Origin: Bifidobacterium choerinum
Lineage (GTDB): Bacteria > Actinomycetota > Actinomycetes > Actinomycetales > Bifidobacteriaceae
Assembly: GCF_000741135.1 (NCBI RefSeq)
Contig: NZ_JGYU01000008.1
Span: 26,041-90,040, forward strand
DNA: 64,000 nucleotides
Reading direction: 5' to 3'
The notes beneath the pieces are model-generated. The model was given only the letters and a program-made list of their open reading frames with translations. It was not told the origin of the DNA and did not search any database. A program made the translations under genes and the position numbers. Position 1 is the stretch's first letter; each line of letters starts with the position of its first letter. Positions 35,328 through 46,985 of this stretch are shown piece by piece.

Positions 35328-36218
35328 TCACGGCCGGCTCCCGATCCACTGCGGCGCGACGCCGCGCAGCAGCGCCGTCAGGATGATGCCCGCCAGACGC
35401 ATGCCCTCATCGAGCATGATCGCCTGCGTCGCCGTCTCGAGCGCGCGGGAGTCGCCGATCCACCACATCCCGTAGGCGGCGACGGCGAGCGGATGCGCGG
35501 CGAAGCCGTCCGGCACGATCTGCGCGGCGCGTTCGCATATCTCGACGCCGCGCAGGATGCGTTCGACGTCGGGCGCCTCCTGCGCCGCGAACGCCGCATT
35601 GAGCTCGCGCTCCATGCGCGCGGCGTTGCCGGGCGCGTGCGGATGCACGGCGAAGCCGATGAAATCCGCCGGGTCGCGCGCGCCCTCGGGGCCCACGAGC
35701 GTCATGATGAGCGCGTCGCGCGAGGCGAGCGAATCGGTCATCGTCACGGCGAGCGCGCACAGCTTGTCCGCCTCGCAGTCGAAGGGGTCGAAGTCGTCGG
35801 CGTCGAGCCATGCGAGCCAGTCGGCGCAGACGGCGGCGAAGCGCTCGCCGGTCGCCTCGTCGGGCCCGCGGTCGCGGCAGCGCTCGCGGTAGCGCTCGCG
35901 CAGCGCCTCGCAGCGTGCGGCGTCGCGTTCGTCGACGATCCGTTCCTCATCCGGTTCGAATCCCTCGCCCGGGACGAACAGCGCGCAGACGTCCGCGTCC
36001 CCGTCCCCGTCCCGTTGTTCCGTCGCCGCGGCGCGCGTCCGTCCGCCGCACGCCGCCGGCGCCGCATCGGCGCCCCCTGCGGCATCGATGTCCCGCACGG
36101 CATCGCCATTCTGTGCGGCGTCACAGCATCCCGCCGTCCCGACGTCCGCGGCGGCGCCGATGTCCTCCGCCGTCCCGATGTCCGCGGCCGTCCTGATGTC
36201 CCTGGTGTCCTCGCTCAT
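35328..36218 (-). CDS. DUF4192 family protein with low-complexity N-terminus
   Basis: This ~296-residue protein has a C-terminal half that carries the DUF4192 signature of actinobacteria (VAAYGMWWIGDSRALETA, then MRLAGIILTALLRGVAPQW). The family's role is unknown. The first ~60 residues are a repetitive Asp/Ile/Gly/Ala run (ADIGTAEDIGAAADVGTA) encoded by imperfect repeats of about 15-18 bases, followed by Cys/Ala/Gly-rich sequence. The second of two adjacent ATGs (36218) is best spaced from GGAGG. It lies upstream of rpoD on the same strand and carries a copy of a ~40-bp repeat about 120 bases before its start. Confidence 0.78.
   Translation of the reverse strand: MSEDTRDIRTAADIGTAEDIGAAADVGTAGCCDAAQNGDAVRDIDAAGGADAAPAACGGRTRAAATEQRDGDGDADVCALFVPGEGFEPDEERIVDERDAARCEALRERYRERCRDRGPDEATGERFAAVCADWLAWLDADDFDPFDCEADKLCALAVTMTDSLASRDALIMTLVGPEGARDPADFIGFAVHPHAPGNAARMERELNAAFAAQEAPDVERILRGVEICERAAQIVPDGFAAHPLAVAAYGMWWIGDSRALETATQAIMLDEGMRLAGIILTALLRGVAPQWIGSRP
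36120..36205 (-). repeat. Imperfect short tandem repeats in the DUF4192 gene
   Basis: Units containing GATGTC(C) and GCGGC recur every 15-18 bases and encode repeated Ala-Asp-Ile/Val-Gly-Thr-Ala. The changes keep the frame. Confidence 0.6.
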
Positions 36219-36336
36219 CATGTCCTCCGTTCGTCATGCCTGTCCTGTCGCCGGACGTCCGCCCGGCGCCGTCCGGATCCCCGTCGGCCCGGACGTGTCT
36301 CCACTCTCGCCGTCCCGCAGGCGCCGTGTCCACCCG

Positions 36337-36377
36337 GACGGGGGCATGTGTACGGACGGTGCGGTTGTCCACAATTC
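36337..36377. repeat. Copy 1 of a ~40-bp interspersed repeat
   Basis: About 34 of 41 positions match 49259-49298, including an unbroken GGGGCATGTGTACGGACG and a TCCACA core. It lies about 120 bases upstream of the DUF4192 start on the minus strand and 100 bases upstream of the divergent prenyl synthase gene. The TTGTCCACA within it resembles a DnaA box. Confidence 0.65.
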
Positions 36378-36477
36378 ACGGCCGGAGGAATCCGCCGCGA
36401 CGTGGGTGTCGCGCGCCGGACTCACGCTCCGGCGCGTCCGCGTCGGGCGCCGGCGATTGTCGCAACACTGTGGATGA

Positions 36478-37575
36478 ATGGCAGCTATGAGCTCCTCGAC
36501 AGACTTGCAGCAGATCGAATCGCGAATCGGCGCGCTCGTGCGTGAATACGCGGGACTGGCCCGGCAGGCCGACATCCCCCCGGAGCTCGACGACACACTC
36601 GAGCGCACGATCGACCAGGCCGTCGTCTCGAGCGAGGGCGGCAAGAGGCTGCGCGCGCTGCTCGCGCTCGGCGCCTACGACCTGCTCATGCCTGACGCCG
36701 GCGAGGCGAGGCGCAGCGCGATGCTCGACATCGCCTGCGCGATCGAGGTGTTCCAGACGGCGGCGCTCGTGCACGACGACATCATCGACGACGCCGACCT
36801 GCGTCGCGGCAAGCCGTCGGCGCACCGCGCGCTCGCGCAGGCGACGCACAGCGAGGCGATCGGCAGGGGGCTGGGCGTCATGCTCGGCGACCTGCTCGCC
36901 ACCGCATGCACGGCGATCATGGACGACGCGAGCCAGCGTCTCGACATCCCGCAGTCGCGGGACCTGCGCCGCGCGTTCATCACGATGCATCACGAGGTCG
37001 AGATCGGCCAGGTGCTCGACCTGGCGATCGAGCGCATGCCGCTGAGCGATCCGGACAAACTCGGCAAGGCCTCCTACGAGGTGTTCCGCTGGAAGACGGC
37101 GAGCTACACGACGATCGCGCCGCTCGAGCTCGCGTTCCTCGCCTCCGGGATGGGCTCCGACGACGCGACGCGCCATGCGATGGCGATCGGCTGGCCGCTC
37201 GGCGTGGCCTTCCAGCTCGCCGACGACCTCATCGACGTCATCGGCTCGTCGAAGCAGACCGGCAAGCCGGTCGGCGGCGACATCCGCGAGGGCAAGCGCA
37301 CGGTGCTGCTGTCCGACGCGCTGCGCGCGGCATCGCCGAAGGATGCGCGCGAGCTCACGCGCATCTACGCGAAGCGCCGGCGCGGCCGGGCGGACGTCGA
37401 GCGCGTCACCGCGCTGATGCGCTCGACCGGCGCGGTCGAACGCTCCTACGCGCGCATCGGCGAGATGTGGACGCGCACGACCGACGCGATCGGCGCGATG
37501 GGGCTCGACGACGGGCGCAGCGCGCGGCTGACCGCGATCTGCGCGAGGTTCATCCCTCAGTCGGCGCGCACGTGA
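36478..37575 (+). CDS. Polyprenyl diphosphate synthase
   Basis: This 365-residue trans-isoprenyl synthase (IdsA/IspB type) makes a long-chain prenyl diphosphate. The first aspartate-rich motif is HDDIIDDADLRRG, the second AFQLADDLIDV; GGKRLRALL binds the allylic substrate. Product length (geranylgeranyl or longer) cannot be read reliably. The start is uncertain: ATG 36478 has an AACACT box 8 bases upstream and could be leaderless, while ATG 36487 (MSSSTDLQQIE) is also possible. It is followed 84 bases later by the PASTA kinase gene on the same strand. Confidence 0.92.
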   Translation: MAAMSSSTDLQQIESRIGALVREYAGLARQADIPPELDDTLERTIDQAVVSSEGGKRLRALLALGAYDLLMPDAGEARRSAMLDIACAIEVFQTAALVHDDIIDDADLRRGKPSAHRALAQATHSEAIGRGLGVMLGDLLATACTAIMDDASQRLDIPQSRDLRRAFITMHHEVEIGQVLDLAIERMPLSDPDKLGKASYEVFRWKTASYTTIAPLELAFLASGMGSDDATRHAMAIGWPLGVAFQLADDLIDVIGSSKQTGKPVGGDIREGKRTVLLSDALRAASPKDARELTRIYAKRRRGRADVERVTALMRSTGAVERSYARIGEMWTRTTDAIGAMGLDDGRSARLTAICARFIPQSART

Positions 37576-37591
37576 GCAGCACACCACCATG

Positions 37592-37597
37592 TAGAAT
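37592..37597 (+). promoter_or_regulatory. -10 box of the PASTA kinase gene
   Basis: TAGAAT in the 84-base gap before the kinase, giving a leader of about 55 bases. Confidence 0.4.
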
Positions 37598-37659
37598 GAC
37601 CTCGTCATCGGCCATGCAGGCCGCACAGCATTTCTGGTAAGGGAAACGACGGATCAGGC

Positions 37660-39798
37660 ATGAGTGAAGCGCAGGATATGCCCAAGGACAGGCTCGTCGA
37701 CGGTCGCTACCGCATCGTGCGCAAGATCGCGGACGGCGGCATGGCCACCGTCTACCAGGCGGTGGACGTCAGGCTCGGCCGCGACGTCGCGATCAAGATC
37801 ATGCACCAGCAGCTCGCGCAGGGACCGTACCGCGAGCAGTTCATCGCGAGGTTCCACCGCGAGGCGAACGCGGCGGCCTCGATCGCGAGCCCCTACATCG
37901 TGCAGGTCTACGACTCCGGCGAGCACGACGGCCTCGACTACCTCGTCATGGAATACGTCAAGGGCGTCAACCTGCGCGCCGAGATGCAGCACAAGCGCAC
38001 GTTCAGCGTGCGCGAGACGCTGCGCGTCGTCTCCGAGACGCTCAGCGGCCTCGCGGCGGCGCACGCGGCGCGCGTCGTGCACCGCGACATCAAGCCCGAG
38101 AACATCCTGATCAACAACCGCGGACGCGTCCAAATCACCGACTTCGGCCTCGCGAAGGCGATCTCGCAGGCCACGCTCTCGTCGACCGGCATGCTGCTGG
38201 GCACGGCCGCCTACCTCGCGCCGGAGATGATCAGCGACAACGAGGCGCTGCCGCAGGGCGACTGCTATTCGGTCGGCATCATGGCCTGGGAGATGCTCGC
38301 CGGACGAGTGCCGTTCCAGACCGACAACCCGGTGACGATGGTCTTCAAACACGTCAACGAGAACGTGCCGTCGATCGCGACCGTGTGCGCCGGCATCGAC
38401 CCGCGCGTCGCACGCTTCATCTCGAGCCTGACGAACCGCGACGTGGCCGACCGTCCGGCCGACGCGTCGGTCGCGCTCGACCGGCTCCAGAAGCTCATGC
38501 GCACGCTGCCTCCAGAGGCGCTGCGCTACCGCTACGACCCGTCGGCGCAGCCGCAGCCGACGACGGCGATGTCGGCCGTCGCGGCGAACGCGGCGAATGC
38601 CGCGAACAGTACGGACATCGCGCACGATCCGAACGCCGCAGGACGGCCCGCGCCCGCACAGCCGATGGAGCGCATGCAGAGCGGCACGGCGCCGCGCGGC
38701 AACGACGACCCGACGAGCACGATTGCGCGACCTCCGCAGACGCCGTCGGACGGCCGTCCACCGATGTCCGGCTCCTCCGCCGCGCCGTTCGCCGGCGACG
38801 ACAGTCCGACGGCGATGCAGCCGCAGCGCAAGAGCCATGTCGGGCTCATCGTCGGCATCGTCGCCGCGATCGTCGCCGTACTCGCCGCCGGCGGCACCTG
38901 GGCATGGTGGTACTACGCGGGCCCCGGCAGCTACAACACGATGCCGAAGCCGGAGGGGCTCGAATGCGAGCAGAACGCGCCGTGCAGGATCACCGGCGTC
39001 GACTGGAAGAGCTATGAAAGCGCACTCAATGTCTCGGACATCCACTACGAGGTGAGCCGCGCCCACAGCGACGACGTGCCGGAGGGCGACGTCATCTCCA
39101 CCGACCCGGCCTACGTCGACGCGCATGTGAGCAAACGTCACGAGCAGACGGTCAAAGTCGTCGTCTCGCTCGGCATCCAGCAGGTGACGATCCCCAAGGA
39201 CATCAAGTCGTCCGACGACCCGCTCGCCGCGCTCAAGCGCGCCGGCATCGAACACATCGAGCATTCGGACGACACCGACGAATGGTCGCTCGACGTGCCG
39301 CAGGGCATGGTCATCAGCATCACGCCGGAGCCGGACACGACGATCGCGCACAACGAGACCGTCGACGTCGTATTGTCGAGGGGTCCGATGCCGGTGCAGA
39401 TGCCCGACCTGATCGGCCAGACGAAGGACTACGCGCAGAAGACGCTCGAGGAGGACAAGCTCGAGGTCACGTTCGAGGAGGAGTTCAGCGACAGCATCCC
39501 CGTCGGTCAGGTGCTCTACACCTCGCAGGACGCCGGTTCGACGCTGCACTGGGGCGATGCGGTCACGGTGACGGTCTCGAAGGGGCCGGAGACGGTGAAG
39601 ATGCCGGACGTCGTCGGCAAGTCGCCGGAGGACGCGCGTAAGGAGCTCGAGGCGCTCGGCCTCAAGGTCAAGATCGACAAGCCGCTCGGCGTGGACGTGC
39701 TGCACCGCGTGCAGGGCCAGGATCCGAAGGCCGGCTCCGACGTGCCCAAGCGCACGAAGGACGGCGATCCGACGACGGTGACGATCCGCATCGTCTGA
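37660..39798 (+). CDS. PASTA-domain Ser/Thr protein kinase
   Basis: This 712-residue membrane kinase is of the PknB/PrkC class. The kinase domain (about 12-275) has IADGGMATVY, AIKIM (catalytic Lys), VVHRDIKPEN and ITDFGLAKA. A Pro/Ala/Thr-rich linker with several Thr follows, then one membrane helix (VGLIVGIVAAIVAVLAAGG, about 395-415). Outside are four PASTA repeats of ~68 residues; the first is degenerate, and the last two start MPDLIGQTK and MPDVVGKSP. PASTA repeats bind peptidoglycan fragments, linking wall state to phosphorylation. Its targets may include the FHA-ABC exporter at 16.6-18.6 kb. Confidence 0.95.
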   Translation: MSEAQDMPKDRLVDGRYRIVRKIADGGMATVYQAVDVRLGRDVAIKIMHQQLAQGPYREQFIARFHREANAAASIASPYIVQVYDSGEHDGLDYLVMEYVKGVNLRAEMQHKRTFSVRETLRVVSETLSGLAAAHAARVVHRDIKPENILINNRGRVQITDFGLAKAISQATLSSTGMLLGTAAYLAPEMISDNEALPQGDCYSVGIMAWEMLAGRVPFQTDNPVTMVFKHVNENVPSIATVCAGIDPRVARFISSLTNRDVADRPADASVALDRLQKLMRTLPPEALRYRYDPSAQPQPTTAMSAVAANAANAANSTDIAHDPNAAGRPAPAQPMERMQSGTAPRGNDDPTSTIARPPQTPSDGRPPMSGSSAAPFAGDDSPTAMQPQRKSHVGLIVGIVAAIVAVLAAGGTWAWWYYAGPGSYNTMPKPEGLECEQNAPCRITGVDWKSYESALNVSDIHYEVSRAHSDDVPEGDVISTDPAYVDAHVSKRHEQTVKVVVSLGIQQVTIPKDIKSSDDPLAALKRAGIEHIEHSDDTDEWSLDVPQGMVISITPEPDTTIAHNETVDVVLSRGPMPVQMPDLIGQTKDYAQKTLEEDKLEVTFEEEFSDSIPVGQVLYTSQDAGSTLHWGDAVTVTVSKGPETVKMPDVVGKSPEDARKELEALGLKVKIDKPLGVDVLHRVQGQDPKAGSDVPKRTKDGDPTTVTIRIV

Positions 39799-39847
39799 GT
39801 ACCGTCAACTGAGTGCGCCGGCGAGCGCCATCAGCGCTCCGCCGGCG

Positions 39848-39899
39848 CATATGGAGGGAGCCGGGCGGCCATGATCGGCCGCCCGGCTCCCTCCATATG
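39848..39899. terminator. Bidirectional terminator between kinase and plsC
   Basis: 23-base perfect arms (39848-39870, 39877-39899) around ATGATC. A second, smaller GC-rich hairpin with a CATCA loop lies just before it (39813-39847). It serves two convergent genes and has no U tract. Confidence 0.8.
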
Positions 39900-39947
39900 C
39901 GACCTCCAGTCGGAAGCCACAGAACGCTCTGCTTCTGCCCGCAGCTT

Positions 39948-40673
39948 CTACTTCTGGTCGGCTTTCTGCGCGGCGGCCTCGTCGATCGTCGTCTGCTCCT
40001 GCTGCATCTGCTTCTTGACGACCTGCGCGTATTCGGGCACGTACTCCTGACCGCTCATCGCCTCGATGCGACGCGTCACCTCGTCGGTCAGCTCGCGCAG
40101 CCGCTCGTGCGTGACCCGGTCAGCCGGCGTCTTCTCGACGGCGATCGGTTCGCCGTAGATGACCTTGCTGCTGCCCTTGCCGGGGATGACCTGACCGGGC
40201 TTCTGCAGGTCGCGTGAGCCGATGATCGCCGTCGGTACAATCGGGCAGCCGGTCTCGAGTGCGAGGCGCGCGGCGCCGGTGTGCCCCTTGTACAGGCGGC
40301 CGTCGGGGCTGCGCGTGCCTTCAATGTGGATGCCGAACAGCTCGCCATCCTCGATGATCTCGCGTGCATGCTCGAGCGCGCCGAGCGACTTGGATCCTCC
40401 GGAGCGGTCCACCGGGAAGACGCCGACCGACGTGAACCACCATTTCTTGAACCGTCCCTTGAGGCCCTTGCCCTCGAAGTACTCGGCCTTGCCCATAAAG
40501 TGGATCATGCGCGGGCAGGTCAGCGGCAGCAGCGCGTCGTCGATGACGGCCAGATGGTTCGCGGCGATGATCGCGCCCCCCTCATGCGGGATGTTCGCCA
40601 GCCCCTCGGCCGTCGGATTGAAGCGCCGCCGCGCGATCGGGCCGAGCGTCTTGACGAAAAACCAGTACAGCAT
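39948..40673 (-). CDS. plsC: 1-acyl-sn-glycerol-3-phosphate acyltransferase
   Basis: This 241-residue membrane-associated acyltransferase adds the second acyl chain to lysophosphatidate to make phosphatidate. Motif I is NHLAVIDD (catalytic His and Asp), motif II VFPVDRSG, motif III IEGTRSPDG and motif IV CPIVPTAI. The N-terminus (MLYWFFVKTLGPIARRR) anchors to the membrane. The C-terminal 35 residues are Gln/Lys/Glu-rich (VVKKQMQQEQTTIDEAAAQ), longer than usual. AAGGAG lies seven bases before the ATG. It is divergent from the small membrane protein gene. Confidence 0.93.
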   Translation of the reverse strand: MLYWFFVKTLGPIARRRFNPTAEGLANIPHEGGAIIAANHLAVIDDALLPLTCPRMIHFMGKAEYFEGKGLKGRFKKWWFTSVGVFPVDRSGGSKSLGALEHAREIIEDGELFGIHIEGTRSPDGRLYKGHTGAARLALETGCPIVPTAIIGSRDLQKPGQVIPGKGSSKVIYGEPIAVEKTPADRVTHERLRELTDEVTRRIEAMSGQEYVPEYAQVVKKQMQQEQTTIDEAAAQKADQK

Positions 40674-40708
40674 CCGAAGTCTCCTTACGCGCTTCACATT
40701 CCGCTTGC

Positions 40709-40714
40709 TACAGT
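40709..40714 (+). promoter_or_regulatory. -10 box, leaderless start at 40722
   Basis: TACAGT exactly 7 bases before the ATG, with no ribosome site. Confidence 0.5.
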
Positions 40715-40721
40715 AGTGGTC

Positions 40722-41252
40722 ATGACCGACCTCAACAATAGCAGCAACGGCGGCGACGCGCGCCGTCCAGACGATGCATCCGGCCATGACGACTGGGAGG
40801 CCTTCCTCAACGACCACGCCGGCGAACTCGAGGACGTCGAACGCTCGCGCACGGCGAAGCGCTTCGACCGCCATGCCAGGCGCGAGGAGAAGAAGACGAT
40901 GCTCACCGCCGACGACCTGTCCGACGAGGCGTTCACCGGCGCGGGCCACGGTCCGCGCGACTACACGAGCAGCTGGCTCGACACCGACGACGTCCTCGAC
41001 CACCATGGCATGGGCTTCTCGGCGCCGAACCCGTCGCTCAAGGGCATCCGCGTCTCGAAGCTCATCTGCGCGGCGATCCTCGCAATCGGCGTCGTCGGCA
41101 TCATCGTCGCCGCCTGCCTGCCGCACATCGTCGGCATCGTCGGCCTCATCGCCGCGCTGTGCGTCCTCGTCGGCGCCGGTGGCCTCATCGCGCAGCACGA
41201 GGGCCGCGACGTCATCCACGACGACGATTCGGACAACGGTGCCCGCGTCTGA
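40722..41252 (+). CDS. Small membrane protein of unknown function
   Basis: This 176-residue protein has an N-terminal ~110 residues that are polar and charged (DDWEAFLNDHAGELEDVE, KRFDRHARREEKK). Two adjacent hydrophobic spans (ICAAILAIGVVGIIVAACLP and IVGIVGLIAALCVLVGAGGL) are followed by a short acidic tail. I do not recognise a family. The charged N-terminus and tail are probably cytoplasmic. Its 3' end forms a hairpin with the gap before trpD (41237-41247 with 41265-41275), which may stop both convergent genes. Confidence 0.8.
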   Translation: MTDLNNSSNGGDARRPDDASGHDDWEAFLNDHAGELEDVERSRTAKRFDRHARREEKKTMLTADDLSDEAFTGAGHGPRDYTSSWLDTDDVLDHHGMGFSAPNPSLKGIRVSKLICAAILAIGVVGIIVAACLPHIVGIVGLIAALCVLVGAGGLIAQHEGRDVIHDDDSDNGARV

Positions 41253-41275
41253 CGTCGCAGTCGGCGCGGGCACCG
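41237..41275. terminator. Hairpin between the small membrane protein gene and trpD
   Basis: 11-base perfect arms (41237-41247, 41265-41275) with a 17-base loop. The left arm overlaps the end of the upstream coding region. It sits between convergent genes. Confidence 0.5.
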
Positions 41276-41282
41276 TACAAAC

Positions 41283-42332
41283 TCAGGCCTTGCTCTTCGC
41301 GACGGCGATCCACTCGTCGAGCAGCGCCTGCGCCTTGCCGTCGTCGACGGTGCGTTCGGCGATCGTGTAGGCTTGGCGGAAGCGTTCGGCGAGCGTCGCC
41401 TCGGCGTCGACGAGCGAACCGTCGGCGACGATCGCCGACGCGGCGTTGAGCAGCGCCGTCGTGCGGAACGGCACGTCCTCGCCCGCGAACAGGTCGCGCG
41501 CCGCCTGCGCGTTGTAGTCCGGCTCGCCGCCGCGCAGGTCGTCGATCGTGATCTTCGCAAGCCCCAGCTCCTCGACCGGGTCGAAGGTCGTCTCGCTCAC
41601 CTCGCCGTCCTTGAACTCCCAGACCGAGATCGGGCCGGTCGGCGCCATCTCGTCGAGTCCCTCGTTCGACGTGTACACCATGCCGCTCTGGCCGTTCGCC
41701 GCGTAGACGGCGGCCATGATCGGGCTCATCGCCCGGTTCGCGCAGCCGATCGCCATATGCTTCGGATGCGCCGGGTTCGTCAGCGGGCCGAGCACGTTGA
41801 AGACGCAGGGCACGCCGAGCGCGGCGCGCACCGGTCCGACGAAGCGCATCGCCGGATGGAAGGTCTTCGCGAACGCGAAGGTGATGCCCACCTCATCGGC
41901 GATCTCGGCGACGGCCTGCGGGCTCAGGTCGAGCGGCAGCCCGAGCGCTTCGAGGCAGTCGGCGGCGCCGCACTTCGAGCTTGCCGCGCGGTTGCCGTGC
42001 TTGACGATCATGACGCCGGCGGCCGCCGCGATGACGGCGCCCATCGTCGACAGGTTGACGGTGTGCGCGCCGTCGCCGCCGGTGCCGACGATGTCGGTGC
42101 ATTCGCGGTCCACGTCGAGAGGGACGGCGTGCGCCACCATCGCCTTCGCCGCGCCGGCGACCTCGTCGGCCGTCAGCCCCAGCTGCTGCTGCGTCGCGAG
42201 CACGGCGCCGACGGCCGCCGGCTGCGCGTTGCCCTGCATGAGGTCGTCGACGAACCATTCGGATTCCTCGGCGCTCAGATGCCCGCCGTTCACGAGCTTC
42301 GTCAGGATCGTTTTCCAGGTTATGTCGGCCAT
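41283..42332 (-). CDS. trpD: Anthranilate phosphoribosyltransferase
   Basis: This 349-residue enzyme joins anthranilate to PRPP, the second step of tryptophan synthesis. The PRPP loop is GTGGDGAHTVNLST, followed by KHGNRAASSKCGAADCLEALG (catalytic loop). The anthranilate site includes HPAMRFVGPVRAALG. It is not near other trp genes, as in many bifidobacteria. GAGGAGAGG precedes the ATG. Confidence 0.96.
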   Translation of the reverse strand: MADITWKTILTKLVNGGHLSAEESEWFVDDLMQGNAQPAAVGAVLATQQQLGLTADEVAGAAKAMVAHAVPLDVDRECTDIVGTGGDGAHTVNLSTMGAVIAAAAGVMIVKHGNRAASSKCGAADCLEALGLPLDLSPQAVAEIADEVGITFAFAKTFHPAMRFVGPVRAALGVPCVFNVLGPLTNPAHPKHMAIGCANRAMSPIMAAVYAANGQSGMVYTSNEGLDEMAPTGPISVWEFKDGEVSETTFDPVEELGLAKITIDDLRGGEPDYNAQAARDLFAGEDVPFRTTALLNAASAIVADGSLVDAEATLAERFRQAYTIAERTVDDGKAQALLDEWIAVAKSKA

Positions 42333-42450
42333 GACCTCTCCTCATCGATATCGTACAATGCACCGCCCAGTCTAGGAAGGCCGTGCAACGAACCTGTTTC
42401 GATTCCCGCATCATGGTCATCCGCGCGCCGGCGGCGGGGCGGTGCGAACG

Positions 42451-42495
42451 ACGAAAGGGGCGCCGCGGCCATGATGGCCGGGGCGCCCCTTTCGT
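42451..42495 (-). terminator. Terminator of secA
   Basis: 20-base arms (42451-42470, 42476-42495) with one mismatch and the loop ATGAT, 35 bases past the secA stop. Confidence 0.75.
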
Positions 42496-42529
42496 GTCAT
42501 GAACCGGTCAGCGACCGGACATGTTCAGC

Positions 42530-45463
<2,934 letters not shown>

Positions 45464-45627
45464 TGTCACTCCCTTTGTGAGATGGTCGCTAACATCATCA
45501 ACGATAGCGAGCGCACGGATTTTTCCGCACGTTTTCCGACCTGTTTACGTAAGTTTCTCATGTTCCGTCACAAGACGTCCACAACCGACCCGACCGTCCA
45601 CCCCCTGCCTCGCGGATGCGGATCCGG

Positions 45628-45674
45628 AAAAAACGAATCGGAGCCAGCTCCCCTCCTCGGGAGTCGGCTCCGAT
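45628..45674 (-). terminator. Intrinsic terminator of hpf
   Basis: 16-base arms (45637-45652 and 45659-45674, with one central mismatch), followed on the minus strand by TTCGTTTTTT. It lies about 50 bases after the hpf stop and is one of two clear U-tract terminators in the window. The rest of the secA-hpf gap holds no gene. Confidence 0.8.
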
Positions 45675-45723
45675 CGTCCGTTTCGCGCCGCGACCCCTTC
45701 AGATCGGCGGCGCCGGCCTCGGT

Positions 45724-46410
45724 TCAGGCCTTCTTGGCCTCCTCGGCCTTCTTGATGTTCTCCGGGGTGTCGATCTCGAAGACGCCGTAGCTCCAGCCGT
45801 GGCGGTGGTAGACGACCGACGGACGCATCGTGTCCTTGTTGACGAACAGGAAGAAGTCGTGTCCGATGAGCTCCATCTCGTAGAGCGCCTCGTCGATGCT
45901 CATCGGCTCGGCGACGTGGAGCTTGCGGCGGATGACGATCGGCGTGTCGCCGACGTGCACCTCGATGGACTCGCCGGGGCCGAGGTCGGAGGCGACCGCG
46001 GCGGCCGGGCTGTTGGCGTCGGCGGCGGCGCCCATGATGTCCTCTTCCTCCTCGGACGGCGGGACGAACTCGCCCGCGTCGACCGGGACCGGCGTGTAGT
46101 TCTTGCGGTGATCCTTGCGGCGGTCACGCGCACGGCGCAGACGCAGCGTCAGCTTGTCGAGCGCCAGATCGAGCGCGCTGATCTCGTCGAGGCTCGACGC
46201 CTCGGCGCGGATGACAGTCGAGCCGGCGATGACGGTGAGCTCGACGCGCATCGCCGTGTCATGCAGGCGCGGATTGCCCTCATGCGACAGCACGACCTGG
46301 ACGCGCTGCGCATCGGGGGCGATTGCGGTCACACGATTCATCTTGCTTTCGACGACGTCACGGAACTTCTGCTTGATCTGAATGTGACGGCCGGTAATCA
46401 CGATATCCAT
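45724..46410 (-). CDS. hpf: Ribosome hibernation-promoting factor, long form
   Basis: This 228-residue long-form Hpf dimerises 70S ribosomes into inactive 100S particles when growth slows. The N-terminal S30AE domain (MDIVITGRHIQIKQKFRDVV) binds the ribosome. A linker (PPSEEEEDIMGAAADANS) leads to the C-terminal dimerisation domain (PMSIDEALYEMELIGHDFFL, VNKDTMRPSVVYHRHGWSYG). GGGAGG precedes the ATG. A TACAAT box near 46490-46495 is a possible promoter. The gene neighbours the (p)ppGpp and SecA functions that also respond to growth state. Confidence 0.95.
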   Translation of the reverse strand: MDIVITGRHIQIKQKFRDVVESKMNRVTAIAPDAQRVQVVLSHEGNPRLHDTAMRVELTVIAGSTVIRAEASSLDEISALDLALDKLTLRLRRARDRRKDHRKNYTPVPVDAGEFVPPSEEEEDIMGAAADANSPAAAVASDLGPGESIEVHVGDTPIVIRRKLHVAEPMSIDEALYEMELIGHDFFLFVNKDTMRPSVVYHRHGWSYGVFEIDTPENIKKAEEAKKA

Positions 46411-46589
46411 GTGGACCTCCCTAGACTCAAGCGGCGCCATGCCGCTATATACGGACCGAGACGACGGTGCCGCCGTCCGGATACCACTCATTGTAACCGA
46501 CGACATGCGGGAAAATGCGGTAAAGCCGATGGTTTAACTTTTTTCGATACGACGATGCCCACGGTTGGCGGCGATGTCGCGCATCGTGT

Positions 46590-46595
46590 TAGAAT
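46590..46595 (+). promoter_or_regulatory. -10 box of rnpB
   Basis: TAGAAT with TTGGCG 19 bases upstream (46565-46570), ending 8 bases before the predicted RNA 5' end. Confidence 0.6.
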
Positions 46596-46602
46596 ACTGC
46601 CT

Positions 46603-46975
46603 TTGAGACCTCTTGATGGCCGCGACCAGCAATGGTTGAGGAACTTCCGGGCTCCGCAGAGCACGATGGCGGATAACGTCCGCCCAGGGCGACCTGAGAG
46701 ATAGCGCAGCAGAGAACAGACCGCCCGTCCCTCGGGACGGGTAAGGGTGAAACGGCGGTGTAAGAGACCACCGGGCCGCTGGCAACAGTCGGCCGCATGG
46801 CAAGCCTCATCGGGAGCAAGGCCAAGCAGAAGACGCTTGAGGGCTGCTCGCCCAATGTCTTCGGGTAGGCTGCTAGAGCCTGACGGCGACGTCAGGTCGA
46901 GATGGATGGCCATCCGTGGCGCGACGTCCCGGGACGCCGCGCCACGACAGAACCCGGGGTATAAGAGGTCTCACC
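46603..46975 (+). ncRNA. rnpB: RNase P RNA, bacterial type A
   Basis: This RNA is the catalytic part of RNase P, which removes tRNA 5' leaders. The ends pair (GAGACCTCTT with AAGAGGTCTC). Universal segments are present: GAGGAACTTCCGGGCTC (P4/CR-I), GGGTAAGGGTGAAACGGCGG, GTAAGAGACCACCG and ACAGAACCCGGG (CR-V). The overall order is that of the ancestral type A fold. Its 3' end is only about ten bases from the stop of the convergent recX gene, and no separate terminator is visible. Exact ends are predicted from the pairing. Confidence 0.95.
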
Positions 46976-46985
46976 CTTCGCCCCA

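Noticed and set aside
36360..36480. Possible origin of replication from DnaA-box-like TCCACA sites
   Set aside because: Only two or three weak matches, no AT-rich unwinding region and no dnaA/dnaN neighbours.
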